A DNA stretch of 64,000 nt from Paralichthys olivaceus (taxonomy: Eukaryota > Chordata > Actinopteri > Pleuronectiformes > Paralichthyidae): contig NC_091116.1 of assembly GCF_024713975.1 (NCBI RefSeq), positions 12,678,986 through 12,742,985 of the forward strand, in the 5' to 3' direction. Position 1 is the stretch's first letter. Each line of letters begins with the position of its first letter. Made by a program: the position numbers and the translations under genes. The notes beneath the pieces are model-generated. The model was not told the origin of the DNA. It saw only the letters and a list, made by a program, of their open reading frames with translations, and did not search any database. This document shows positions 12,401 through 28,960 of this stretch, in pieces.

Positions 12401-15119
12401 GGCTGTACGAAGGTGCGTGCTTAGCGAAGGACCTTCTGATGCGTCTATTGATCTCTCTGTAGATCCTGCTGCAAACTTTCTAAACTCAGCCGAGCTCCAG
12501 GTATTTAATGTTTCTTTGCTTTTTTCTTCTCTGAGAGACGTTCAGCGATCTTTGCAGGAGGACACACTGTGTTGTTCAGCTGCTTAAAAATGTCTCTGAG
12601 ATTTGTCTCCGACATTAAAAAAAACGCCGCGGAGCCGACGAGACGAACTCAGCAGAAAGGCGATGAAAAAATCAACAGCGAGCGTCTACGACCCATTAAG
12701 TCGCCGTGTAAACAAATTCAGCAACGTGCCGCAGTTTGCACAGAGAGCAGCACAGACGGAGGCAGATGGGAAACGAAAAAGAATAATTTTGGCTCGTAGA
12801 TTCACTCTGAGCTGTTTTTGTGTTTTCTTTTTGATTTGCAATTCACTCCGGATGTTTTTTTTTACGGCGAATGAAAGAGCAGGATGTGTTTTATTGTCTG
12901 ATTTAAAGCTCAAAGCCCTGATTTCTGGTATTTCCCATTGTCGCCTCTGAGCGTTATCGAATCCAACGAGGAATAATAATATATTTTAAAGCTGGAGATC
13001 ATCTGCGATGTGTGGTGTCTCTCCTCAGAGGAGATCCTGCGTTCACACCTGGCTCACTGGTGGTCGCCGGACGGAGAGCGACTGGCCTTCCTCACCATCG
13101 ACGACACCCGCGTGCCCAACATGGCTCTGCCCCAGTTCACCGGCAGCACATACCCCCGGGGACTACAGTACCCGTACCCCATGGTGAGATCGGTCTGCTC
13201 AAGCTTCTCTTTGTCTCGGAGCTGTTTGATCTGCCTGTTGTCTCGAGTGTCTCGATTTTACGTCGTCAGGCCGGTCAGACGAACCCTGCGGTCCGGTTGT
13301 CGGTGGTCAACCTGTTCGGAGCGACGTACACTCAGGAGCTGCAGCCTCCCGATCAGCTCCGACACCGAGATTTCTACGTCACCGTGGTGAAGTGGATCAG
13401 TCACACTCACCTCGCCGTGCGGTGGGTCAACCGGCCCCAGAACGTCTCGCTGCTGATGGTGTGTGACGCCACGTTAGGAGCCTGTGTTCAGGTGGGTGCT
13501 GGTGGAAACTCCAGAGAACTTTTACTGTGTTGAAAAGTGAACTTCATTTTCTTTTCTTTTCATTCAGAGGCACAAGGACTCCTCAGAGACGTGGCTGTCC
13601 AGACAGGTAAACCTTGTTTTCTGCTCACAAAATGTCCTCTGAGGTGCAGGACACACAGACATGACCTCACCATTGTGTAGGAGCCTCTCCATGTGTATTA
13701 CCCTCGCAGTGATGTATGTTCCGTTATTGAGGCCGAGCTCGTCCATGCATAAAGTACGTCGCCTCTGAAGTCTGTCTCTCCCCCGCAGAGACAGGAGCCG
13801 CTGTTCTCCAAGGACAGGAGCAGGTTCTTCCTCACGCTGCCTGTGAAACAAGGAGGTCAGGGAGATTTCCACCACGTCACAATGTTCACAAAGAAGGTGA
13901 CCGTCCCCTTCGTCTCCCTTCTGTCCCTCGCTGCCTCTGGAGATGGAAGACGAGAGACAGTCAGCATTTTTCTCTCCCTCTTTCAGGTGCGAAGCGACCA
14001 GGACGAGGTTCGCCACCTGACGTCTGGGGACTGGGAGGTGACAAAAATCTTATCTTACGACGAGAACAACCAGGTCGTGTAAGTTTTCAAATACACCCTC
14101 CGGTGAATTCTCCAGTTTTTTTCTCCGACCACGACAACTAGTCTTCTGTGTGCCGCAGCAGTGAAACGTGTTTCTGTGAGCGTGCTCTCTGAGCCGCAGG
14201 GTTTGTGGTCGGGCGGCCCCGCCACGCAGAGGCTGGTGAATGCACACGTATAATAGATCCATGACCTTGTCCTACTTTCTCTCTGCTCTACACTCAGATA
14301 CTTCCTGAGCACGGAGGAGTCGGCGCAGCAGAGACATTTATTCAGGTACGACGCAACAACAGCGTCGTCTTTTCAAAGAATCCATTCTTTCTGTGACCCG
14401 TCCTCACTGAACGTTTTCCCCCCCGACAGCGTCTCCACCCTCGGCCTGTTTCCTCGGCAGTGTCTCACCTGCGGACTGAAGGAGGAGTGCGCGTTTTTCG
14501 ACGCCGACGTCCACCCCGACGCGCAGCTCGCCATCCTGCGCTGCAAAGGTCAGAGAGTCAAAGCACGAGGTTTCAAATTTGGAGAAAATAAACTTAAAGG
14601 CTCGAAGGCTCCGCTTTGTGCCGATGAGTCGGTGGATAAAGGTGAAATAAAAACCTCTGAATTCTTTGAAACACACAGACGATATGAAAACACTCTCGAC
14701 GTCTTTTCAGAAAACTAAAAAACCTTTTAAACATCAAATATTTTGTTGTGTTATTAAAAAACACATGAAAGATTAACTCCTGTAAAGAAAAACTTGGAGG
14801 TTCAACACGAGAAGCGCAAACTGGGAACTTTTCCGTGATTTATCAGAACTATCTTGCAAGTGGAAAAAAAAATAAAATCTCCTTTAAGCTTTTTCAACCT
14901 GACGAGTGTTTCAGCGTCCAAGGACAAAATGACCACAGGCGGAGGAGGCGGCGCTTTTTATTTCTTCAGCATCAATGCGATTCAAGAGTCTGTTACGTAA
15001 AACATCGAATGGGATTCAGATGGAATGTGCTTTTGATATTTGAGGTGTTGCAGCAGATCTCAGGTTGAGGATTCACGCTGCGGACGTCTTCTGCTTGTGT
15101 TAAAAACATTTATAATCTG

Positions 15120-15155
<36 letters not shown>

Positions 15156-18100
15156 GTAACATGATGACTGTATTTCCCTCGCAGGCCCCGGAGTTCCAGC
15201 TGTGCTGCTCCTCAGTCTCGATGACGTGGACTGTGAGTCGTCCTCATTACATTTCATATGTGGCCAGATGTTGTTTTGGTTTTTTTTTTCTCTCACCTCT
15301 GCTCGGACACATTTCGCTGCAATTACGCGCCGTCGCCTCGTTTGAGTGAAAGCAGATGTTTTTATTCAAACGGCCGCGATTCTTCTCCTTTCCATGAGAT
15401 AACAGTCAGCGCTCCTGAGAAGGAACATGCATCTGTAAGAGTGCTGAGTCACTGGACCAGATGTTTATTCTGTTTATCTTCATGTGGTTGGTCCGTAGTT
15501 TATATATCGTGGGAGGTGAAGCCCGAAGCTGCTCCCTCCACTTTAATTCATTTTGGTCCGTCGGCCCGACGCACTTCTCCCCTCCCGTCCCTCGCCCTGT
15601 CTATCAAACGGAGACTCTGTTCTTCATCCCACAGGAATTTGTAACTGTGATCATTTCTTTCTCCGCAGCGTATTTCATCCTGGAGAACAACCTCCCTCTG
15701 TGGACCGCGCTGCAGACCAAGAGGACGGTTCAGACCGACACGCGCGTCATCACCCACGACCACTACGGTACAGAGGTCTACAAGTGTCTGTGTGCGATCC
15801 TCGTGAGATGATGCTTCCAGTCTGACGCGCATTGTGTTTGTGTGTCGCAGAGCTGCCGCTGAAGCTCACCTATCCTCCCGACTTCTCCGAGTCCTTCCTC
15901 TACGGCCTCCTCCTCGTCGTGTGAGCCTGTTTCTCTCTGCTTTGATTGCATTTACATTTTTCCCTCGTTTACGCTGAGAGCCGCACCGTCGGCCTTCAAA
16001 AGGCTGGAAGTGAAAAGCTCGACTCCTCCGCAGCCGCAGGCCTTTAAGCACATTTTACATATCAACAGCTGCGATAAATGAAAGTAAAAGTTGTTCGATG
16101 AGAAAATTCTCAACTCACAGCGACAATTTGAATCCGTTTTTTATGACTGTTCTGTCAGTGAGGTCAAACTTTGCACGACGGTGAAACTAGAACGTCAGCA
16201 TCTGAGCATTTTATATAAAATACACATCAGGTCAAATGTCTTTGAGGCTTCAGCAGAAAATTGGAGTAGAATCCCTGAGAAGTCTGAAACCAGGAGACGG
16301 TGCTTCAGTTTATTTAGTCTCTTTCATTACGGACAGAAATAAAAACCTATTGTTTACGATAAAGAATAATTAGATTTCGTTCAAAGACGAGCAGAAGCAA
16401 ATGATCTGCGAGTAACCGTTTATGTTTTGGTGTTCCCCCGACAGCGGCAGTTCTCCCGGGGATCAGACGGTGACGCAGGAGTTCGGGCTGGACTGGGACT
16501 CGGTGCTGGTGGGATCTGAGCAGATCATCGTGGCTCGACTGGACGGCAGAGGTTCTGGGTTCAGAGGTCAAAGGTGCCGTTAATTCCCGTCAAAGATCTC
16601 TCTCTCTCTCTCTGTGCGTCAGACTTTGCACTGATGGTTTTTCTTTTCACAGGGTCTTACAGCAGGTCCACCTGAGCCTCGGCTCCGTCGACGCTGACGA
16701 CCAGATTGCTGCTCTCGAGTATGTCGCACACTCCTCCGCACTTTTATTTTAAGTTTCGTTAGAATCTAAAGCTTCTTGGAATCGTCTGAACATTTTAAGA
16801 AAGGTCGTGCTGCGTTTTACGGATCTAATGATGAGTTAATTAAAACAGGAGTTAATCCCAGCCTCTGTGCCGAGGTCCGTCTCTTCAGGAGGTGTCTCAG
16901 GGTAAAGGGTGTTTGTGTTGCACATCAGAATAAGGAATAGATTTAGGTTTGAGGGTTCAACTCATGAATGTTAACAACCTGCGAGAGCCGGTGTGAAAAA
17001 CAACTTCTATTATCGCGCTGCTTTTTTATCTGCTTTAAAACGCCTGTGTTATTTTTTCATGAATATCTTTATACGTTTAGATTTTATCAGGCCGACACAG
17101 GTCTGAAGAAAAGATTCCAACAGATATAAACAAACAGAGCGGGTGATTCTTCTTCTCTTGTTTCTCTCACACGGTCGTCTCAGGATTAACCTCTGACCTC
17201 CTGTCGGCCTCTTGTTTATCTGTAAATCGCCTCTCGGAGCCTCGGCCGAGGCCTCTTCACTCACAAGTTCATTTCAAATGTGTTTGAGTCGTCTCCTCGT
17301 GTTCTTCAGATACCTGGTGAAGCTGCCGTTCATCGATCGCACTCGCGTCGGAGTCTTCGGAGAGGTTCGTCAATAAATTAAGTTCTCTTATTTTAACTGT
17401 TGTGTTTTTAAAAAAAACGAAATTACCCACAGTTCCTTGTGTCTCCACCAGGACTACGGCGGCTTCCTCGCGCTGACGATGCTGAAGTCGACGGAGCGGC
17501 TGGTCAGATGTGCCGCAGCTCAGACTCCCGTCATCGACTGGTCCATGTACGGTGAGGGACAAGTAACGCACGCTGCAGGGACGTGGGAGTATTTATTACT
17601 TCTGCTGCCGCCGACTCGTGACGTCTCTGTCCTTCACGTGTTGTCTGGCTGGTGTGACTTTAATTATCTTTATGTTCTGCGTATGGGAATTCAGGCTTAT
17701 TGGGTTTTAGGATGAAACGCTTTCATTTCTGGGACCGGTATCAGAGCAACGCTGCAGCGGAGGAGCGACTGTGGAGTGCGATTAGAATTTAATAATAAAC
17801 ACGAGTGAGTGAAAATCCTCTGAAACAGAAAACAACAAGGATTTCAGACTTTTTTCGAGGCTGAAAAAAGACGATTTAAACGTTTTAAATCTGTAGTTTG
17901 TTGTGAAAAGCAAAAAGGAAGCTCCTGCATTTGTTCTCCACCCTCACGCGCCACGTATTTCTTGTTCTCCTTCTAATAACCTGTGTTTTCTGCTCTTTCT
18001 CCTTCAGCCTCGGCCTTTTCTGAGCGATACCTGGGCTCGCCCTCCACCGAGGAGAACAAATACCAAGTGAGCTGCTTCTTCTCGTCGTCCGTCTGTGGCT

Positions 18101-18804
18101 GAACCTCGGAGTAGACTATTGACTGGAAATCTATTTTCAGAAACGGGAGTTAAACTGTTCACGGAGCCCCAGATGTTTCTTTTTTTTTTTTAAATGATTG
18201 AAATGTCCACAAGGGCAATCAGGAAACCACCAAGCTGGAAAGAAGTAAAACTGCAAAAATGATTCTATAAATCAACTTATAACTGAAGCCCAGCTCTTAA
18301 ATGTAGAGAAGTATAGATAGGAAGTGATATTTAAATGATGTTCACAGCCTCTAAGTTAAAATCCCACAGTTCAGTGTGAATTCTTCTCTTTGCACGGTGA
18401 CTCCAAATGTCATTTTAGCGTTTGCGCTCTATTTTTCCAGTCGTGTGGAGGTGGCACACTTTTGTAAAGCAGGTCACTGAGGTCTAAATGAAAATATGCT
18501 CTGCTCTGCTTCCATTCACAAACAAAACCGTCGCAGTCTGTTAAAGACAAAGAGGAGAATGTGGCCTCCGGCGTTTTTTAGGCAACGCTCCAAATATTAT
18601 CTGATGCAACAGCGAGGAGGAGGAAGAGGACGAGGAGGAGAAGAAGAAGAAGAACAGGGAAATGCCACAGGTTGAGGCTGAAAACAAAAACACCCAGTTG
18701 TCCTCCAAACGAAGGTTGCAGCCAGAGTGTGTTTTCTTCCTAAGTGGGGCTGAGCATAACTGGGCCAGAGGACGCTATTTTTGACTCTCACAGCTGGTGG
18801 CGAC

Positions 18805-18900
<96 letters not shown>

Positions 18901-20115
18901 TTCTGGTTCAAGTGACATCTTCAGTAATCATCCTCGTAACCTAATCAAAAAATATCTGAATTCAAAACACAAGAACCTGCAGCAGCTGAAATGAACGTTT
19001 TGAATTTCTTGATTTCCTTTCATATTACTGACTCCTGCCAACTCTGCTGCTCTCGAAATCATCCTCTGATGTTGCTGAGTTGAAATCATTTCTCCTCATC
19101 TGTGCGTCCAGGCTTCCAGAGTCCTGACCAACATGAAGGGTCTGCAGGGAGGAACTCTGTTTCTGGCTCACGGGACTGCTGACGGTACGTTCACTCGTGC
19201 GTCACCCCGGGCGGGCGTGAGTCCTCAGTCTGTGGGCGTTGAGTTGTTTCGGAAACGAGCCTCTCCGCGACGCAGAGCGTTAAAACGTGACCTTTCCTGC
19301 GGCGGTGGAATTAACCTGGTCGACACTTATCGCACGTCTTGTTTTTCTCCACAGCCAACGTTCACTTCCAGCACTCGGCGGAGCTCATCAAACACTTAAT
19401 AAAGATCGGAGCCAACTACACGATGCAGGTAAATAATACATTCTGTAGAGAAGAATGAAAGAATGTCCCATGAGCTAACGTGGAGGATGGGGTTTATGAC
19501 ACGCACCGCAGCCAGCCACCAGGGGGCGATCGAGCTGGGAGCTGTCACGTCATCTATCTGTATCCACAGCGGCACACGGATGAAAATACAGTTTCTGTTT
19601 TTCTCACTCACCTGATTTTCACTTTGGCTCAGGGCTGAAATTCCTCTTTAATTCAGAATCAATGTTATCGTCCCTGCGCTCATGAAACCTCATTTCACAC
19701 CTCGATGAGGAGCCAGAAAAAAAAAAACAAACAAAAAGAACTTAACAGCCTGAAAATGAGGTTTATTTGTCTCGGTGAATAAAAAATTGATATTTAGAAA
19801 CTTGGGTCGAACAGAAACAAAGAATTTTCCGAGGCTCGTCAGTGACAGTGAATATCTTGATATGTGAATGAGTCATATTTCCTTCTAATAGTTTTATTTA
19901 ATGTCGGTTATATTGAAAAAAATCTTCTTTAAATCGAATTGTTTAAATCTTTTCATCTCTCCTGTCTTCTCTTATTTTTTCAGATCTACCCAGACGAGGG
20001 ACACTTCCTGTCACAACGCAGCCGCATTCAGCTGACTCACTCCCTGATCGGTTATTTCAGAGGCTGTCTGCTCGACGCGTCATCGCTACTCGACCAGCAG
20101 CGGGACGACGAGTGA
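2150..20115 (+). CDS. dpp10: Inactive dipeptidyl peptidase 10 (Kv4 auxiliary subunit), 26 coding exons
   Basis: Single-pass type II membrane protein, 793 aa. DPP10 binds Kv4 potassium channels and speeds their gating. Exons: 2150-2206, 4409-4523, 5112-5207, 9862-9956, 10047-10121, 11383-11435, 11525-11606, 12292-12412, 13029-13183, 13270-13491, 13568-13606, 13789-13896, 13987-14078, 14298-14345, 14430-14548, 15185-15232, 15669-15767, 15851-15920, 16445-16573, 16653-16718, 17310-17364, 17452-17551, 18008-18066, 19112-19184, 19355-19428, 19984-20115; all join in frame with GT-AG ends. The cytoplasmic tail is about 33 aa (SPPQRNWKG at its end), the membrane helix about residues 34-55, then a beta-propeller and an alpha/beta-hydrolase domain. 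EEE 231-233 and HGTAD 721-725 are kept, but the nucleophile Ser is Asp649 (GEDYGG). The body matches DPP10 better than DPP6 (for example [22 protein letters not shown]). The 18-kb locus is very short; the largest introns are 1 (2.2 kb) and 3 (4.65 kb). The 19-aa first exon is the least certain part, since alternative first exons are typical of this family. Confidence 0.95.
2399..2435. repeat. Perfect inverted repeat, 13-bp arms
   Basis: The arm gagatgatttaat (2399-2411) is exactly complementary to attaaatcatctc (2423-2435), with an 11-nt spacer. It lies in dpp10 intron 1 and would form a stable hairpin in RNA or single-stranded DNA. Confidence 0.85.
2615..2682. repeat. (GT)n microsatellite
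   Basis: An uninterrupted run of about 33 GT dinucleotides in dpp10 intron 1. Confidence 0.95.
3363..3421. repeat. (CA)n microsatellite
   Basis: About 29 CA units in dpp10 intron 1. About 90 bp downstream a GT-rich tract (3513-3598) of the opposite phase begins, so the two could base-pair as a long imperfect inverted repeat. Confidence 0.95.
3513..3598. repeat. Interrupted (GT)n tract
   Basis: GT dinucleotides broken by several TTTG and GCGTGC variants, in dpp10 intron 1. It is complementary in type to the CA run at 3363-3421. Confidence 0.9.
5315..5347. repeat. Perfect inverted repeat, 15-bp arms, 3-nt loop
   Basis: The arm gataaaaggagtcaa (5315-5329) is exactly complementary to ttgactccttttatc (5333-5347) around a ggt loop. 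It lies in dpp10 intron 3, about 110 bp after the exon 3 donor. Confidence 0.9.
9366..9410. repeat. (GT)n microsatellite
   Basis: About 22 GT units in dpp10 intron 3. Confidence 0.95.
18807..18898. repeat. (GT)n microsatellite, long
   Basis: An almost uninterrupted run of about 46 GT units in dpp10 intron 23, about 210 bp upstream of exon 24. It is one of the two longest dinucleotide runs in the window. Confidence 0.95.
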
Positions 20116-20184
20116 GAGGGACTGCGCTCGACAACCGTGTGTCTCGGTTTGTGTGTCAACGAGCGCTTGTGCCCCTGGTAGACT

Positions 20185-20220
<36 letters not shown>

Positions 20221-20298
20221 TATACCTGTAGCACAGTATTCAACAAAACAAGCTTCTCAACATATCAGACTAGTTTCCATCGCTCGTCACCTCAGTAA

Positions 20299-20304
20299 AA
20301 TAAA
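20299..20304 (+). promoter_or_regulatory. dpp10: Candidate polyadenylation signal of dpp10
   Basis: AATAAA about 185 bp after the stop codon. It is the first canonical signal downstream, but longer 3' UTRs ending near 22250 cannot be excluded. Confidence 0.4.
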
Positions 20305-20665
20305 GTTCCCAGCGTCCTCTCTGCCCCTGCAGTGTCATGATGCCGTGCAGACCTGGAGGGGGCGCTAGGTAGCAAACCTCAGAGAAGTTATCGCCTCGTT
20401 CTCTCTGATGGAACAGATGGAATATTTAATTCTAAATGTATTTAAATAAGTAAACGAGTGACGGTAGCTTGTTAATGGTCGGATAACGTGTGTAACGTCG
20501 GCCACTAGGGGTCTCCCTATCGAAACAATGACACGAGACTGAAGCTTGATGATGTTGTGAGGCAGTGTGGCATCATGGGAAACAAGTGCATATTCAATTT
20601 AAAAGTTTTATTCGATAAACCCAGTAAAATAGAAAACATCTGATCGTAGTTAGAACACTTTCAGC

Positions 20666-20668
<3 letters not shown>

Positions 20669-20749
<81 letters not shown>

Positions 20750-20768
20750 CATGTGTGTGTGTGTGTGA
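20669..20768. repeat. (GT)n microsatellite, long
   Basis: About 40 GT units followed by a short break (gagcat) and another GT stretch, downstream of dpp10. Confidence 0.95.
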
Positions 20769-22328
20769 GGCGTAGCTGCCTCTGCTCACTGTTTCTTATC
20801 GTGCCACAGAAAACACTCTCGGCCTTTATGAAGATTTTCTGTCGACGGGTTCAAAACGCCTTTTTGTCCCATTTAGGATTAAATGGATTTCTCAGCCGGT
20901 CACATCGATCACGAGCTCGCTCTCTGAGTGTTGTACTTTTTTTGTTTTGATGCAAATTGCACCAATCTGGTCGGAAGCCGTCCACTAAAAAACAGATTTG
21001 GTTTCATCCCTGACATGAAGGAGATTTTCCTGTCGAGTGTAACGACATTTAAAGCAGACGTGGAAACACGTCAGAGGAGTTTTTCCGTCCTCTCCACGGC
21101 AACGGTTGCACAGAACTTTACATTATCGTCCCCTGGAAATGTTCCAACTGGGATTTTCTTATTTATTTTTGTATTTATTTATTCCTGAAGTCGATATTTA
21201 TTGTTTGACAACATTTATTTTCTCTCGTAAAGAGATTTAAAGGGTCGGGAGGTGATGTTGCGACGTCTCTTCTTTCATTTTCTCGCTTCTTTCTTTAGAT
21301 TATTAGATAAAAGCACCTTCATGAGTTTTAGTTTTGTTGATGCATTTAAATGTTGTTGTTGTTTAACTCCACTTCTCTAACCACGCCCCTGGTCTCTGTT
21401 TACGACACAGTTGCAGGAATTAAGTGAGATCATCGCTTGTTTTGGATAAACTTACTTTAAACGAACCATTTTCTTAAAGACTACAGGTTATGATTTGTTT
21501 TTTGGGGCCATTCTTTATAAATCCTGCTCTGTAAAGTGGTTTACAATCACTGTGCCCCTTTAATTAATTGGCTGACAAAAGTATCTGGAGATAGAAAACA
21601 TTTTTATGAGCTGCTAATTGAAATGAGTGTAACCACTGATTTGTGTAGTGACTCCTCTTCACTCTCCAGCTGTTAAACATCTTTGTTTTTTTTTAGTTTT
21701 TTAGAAACACGTCACACCGTCGTCCGATAAGCGTCGCACTAAAAGGCATCATAAGTGTTCAGGCGGCTCGGAGCCGAAGAGCAATTTTCTGCTGTGATTT
21801 ATGAGCATGAGAGTGATTCACGACGATTACTGTCGGCCGCACCTGAGCGCCATTAATCACGGTGATGCATGTCCCCTGCGCTGTTGTGGCTTTTAGACGA
21901 GAACACTTGACTTTACTTCTCAAATCTGCTATTAGCAAAAAAAAATAAAAAACTGAAGTGACAAGCGTCTCTACGATCTGCGGTGATAATTCCCTAACGC
22001 CAGGCGAGCGAAGGGTTGGGTTAGGACTTCATCCTACATTTGTCTGCTCGGACACCGACCCGCTGCCGTCCTCGCCGCTGACGCCACCCGAGTCCACTTT
22101 AGAGTAACTGTACGTGACGTCATGGTTATTGTCTCTGTTGGGATTTGTACTGTGAGTCTGGTTTTATTCTCGGGGACGGGGGAGTTCTGTGAATGTCGTG
22201 TGACTATAGAGAAGCTTATTGTATTTTCTGGCTGTTTTAATATTAAAGAAGAATGAAGGAGACGTGTTTGGGTCTTGATTTGTGGTTGAGGAGTAAAAAC
22301 TTTATACTGTTTCTAATGTTTCCAAGCT

Positions 22329-22455
22329 CTTTGTGGTCATTTTGCATCATATTGTTTGCTTTGCATCGTTTCGTGGTCATTTTGCATCGTTTCGTGGTCA
22401 TTTTGCATCAGTGTGGTCATCTTGTGTTTGCTTTGCGTCTCTTTGTCGTGGCTGA
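22329..22455. repeat. Decayed ~20-bp minisatellite (gtggtcattttgcatc type)
   Basis: Four or five imperfect copies of a unit like gtggtcattttgcatc(g/a)tttc occur in tandem. Similar but more decayed T/G-rich phrases (tgtgtctctt, gtggtcatt) recur near 30660-30900 and 37800-38030, which suggests a dispersed family. Confidence 0.6.
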
Positions 22456-23615
22456 GCATCACGTTGTGGACATCCTGCTCGTGTACGTCTGCGGATCTAA
22501 CTCTAAAACCTTCAATTCAAATGTAGATCTTCAACCATCGGTCAGTAGATGTGACTGTGTGTAAACATGCCACGAACGCTCGCACATGACGGAGGAGCTT
22601 CCTGTTCAAATGAAGGAGAAAAGAACATTTATCTTTGTCTCTGTCCTTCGTGACCTTTACAAATCCCCTGCCCACTCTGTTCAAACTCAGCTTTAATTAC
22701 ATCAACGCAATTACAGAGGCAACGCGAAGCCCTCGTCCACCGAGGACGGCGAGGATGAAAAGTCACAAGGCAACTTCAGAAACTGCGAGTTAAGACCTGG
22801 AATAAGTCCAGTCTCTGGTGGTTCTCCCTAGAAAACCTACAAAGACATTTTCTACTGTCACGAAAGAGAGAAAGCTCAGTTTGAGACCAGCTTTACTTTA
22901 AAGTACGAGGCCGAGGCCACGTCTCTCACCGTGGAGCTCCGTGTGGCTGCAGAGTCACGCTGAGGAGAAACTCCCACTTACTGTCGCCACAGAGATGTTT
23001 TCCGGTCATTCTGCAACCCTCCGACATCGATTTATACTTCTGCGCTTTTAAGCATCATTTTATGGGTGTTCTGTTTCTTTGTGATCGGTTTGCGTCTCTT
23101 CAAATGTCTCTTCACTGGACATAAATGGCTCTTTTTTTTTAACCCAGAGAGGAAGAACAGCAGGGGCCTGTGTGAAAATAAGGTTTCATGTTGAAGCTGC
23201 AGTTCCTGAATACGTAGCTGACAGAGAATGATGACAGTGAGGGAGGACGTGCTGCTTGTCGACAGTTTGGTTTTTAAAATCATAAGAAAATAAAACATCC
23301 GACATTTAAACGTTCTGGTTTGATTCCCAAAGAGGCACCACACTGCCCTCTGGTGTTGGAAGCCGTGCGGTTCACTTCAAGAGGAAACTGGTTTTCTGCT
23401 CATTATATAAAAACCACACGTGACCATTGAGCTTCATTGTTAATATGTAGATTCTCCTCAACCTCTAAGAAACTGATTTTCTAATTATGCGAGTTAATCT
23501 ACAGATACTTAATTAATTCCTAATAACTCAATGACTAATTTATAAATTTCAAACGCAGCACTGCGAGTAAGACACTTGGAATAATGTCAGAACAAGAGAA
23601 GTCGGTGTAAACAGC

Positions 23616-23621
23616 TTTATT
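23616..23621 (-). promoter_or_regulatory. Candidate polyadenylation signal of the tubulin gene
   Basis: AATAAA on the minus strand (tttatt on the plus strand), about 236 bp after the alpha-tubulin stop codon. Further minus-strand AATAAA hexamers lie closer to the stop, at 23644-23649 and 23732-23737, so alternative ends are possible. Confidence 0.5.
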
Positions 23622-23856
23622 TAGAAAAAAAAGCTACAGATTCTTTATTGTCCCTCACCGGAGATTTCAATAAAACCAAATATCTTTGGATTGAACTCAG
23701 ACAAACTGCAGCAGTGGCTGGAAGGTTTCTGTTTATTAGTGGTCGACACACCAGCTGTCAAACTGCACATTAACACTCTGTTACATTAAAATAAACTCTG
23801 GAGATTATAATCTGAGAAAGTTTAACCATTTCTTCCATCCAGCTCTGTCCCTGGGT

Positions 23857-28461
<4,605 letters not shown>

Positions 28462-28575
28462 GGTGCAGGTTTAAATTCTCCTTTCTGTGCAGACGAAGTG
28501 GAAACACTGAGTTCTCACAGGTCACTGTAAAGAGATCTCTGTGAGCGAAGGCCCCCCCCCACGGGCGCACTCCGC

Positions 28576-28582
28576 TTTTATA
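28576..28582 (-). promoter_or_regulatory. TATA box of the tubulin gene
   Basis: TATAAAA on the minus strand, 115 bp upstream of the start codon. It predicts a transcription start near 28550 and a 5' UTR of about 90 nt ending at the ATG. A G-rich run (ggggcggggggga) immediately upstream (28593-28607 on the plus strand) resembles a GC box. Confidence 0.75.
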
Positions 28583-28737
28583 CATGCCACAGGGGGGCGG
28601 GGGGGAGAGGGGAGGAGCCACAGACAGCTGCAACCCCCCCTTTCTATTTTTAAATATGAAATAACTCTTCAGAATAAATGATCACGAAAGTTCATGCACT
28701 GAAGTATTCTACAAACCAACACAGAGATCAGGGACAG

Positions 28738-28960
28738 GAGAGAACAACAGAAAGGAAAAAAAAAGAGGAAGAGGAAGAACGACAAACAGGAGGAGGAACA
28801 ACAGAAAAAGAAGAACGACAAGAGGAGCAAGAAGAACAAGAAAAAGTGGAGCAAGAATTAATACGAGGGGGCGGCAAGAAGAGAGAGAATATCAAGAAGA
28901 GGAAGAAGAAAGTGGAAGAATGACAAGAGAAAGGATGACAAAGATTTAAAAAAGAAGAGG
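28738..28960. repeat. Polypurine tract upstream of the tubulin promoter
   Basis: About 220 bp of almost pure A/G on the plus strand (gaagaggaagaacgacaa type), ending about 155 bp upstream of the tubulin TATA box. The 81-codon open frame through it is low-complexity Glu/Lys/Arg and is not a credible gene. Confidence 0.8.

Larger units (their letters stand above)
20116..23615. other. dpp10 3' UTR and dpp10/tubulin intergenic DNA
   Basis: Downstream of the dpp10 stop codon lie a GT run (20189-20218), an AATAAA (20299-20304), a very long GT run (20669-20768), AT-rich sequence and the decayed minisatellite near 22329-22455. An ATTAAA at 22242-22247 is a second possible polyadenylation signal if the 3' UTR is long. 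No other gene was recognised. Confidence 0.5.

Noticed and set aside
2150..20115. Assignment as DPP6 because of the Asp in GEDYGG
   Set aside because: The rest of the protein (for example the [17 protein letters not shown] and [10 protein letters not shown] regions) follows DPP10; one residue does not outweigh this.
28678..28923. 81-codon Glu/Lys/Arg/Gln-rich frame
   Set aside because: It is the translation of a polypurine tract; there are no splice or family signals.
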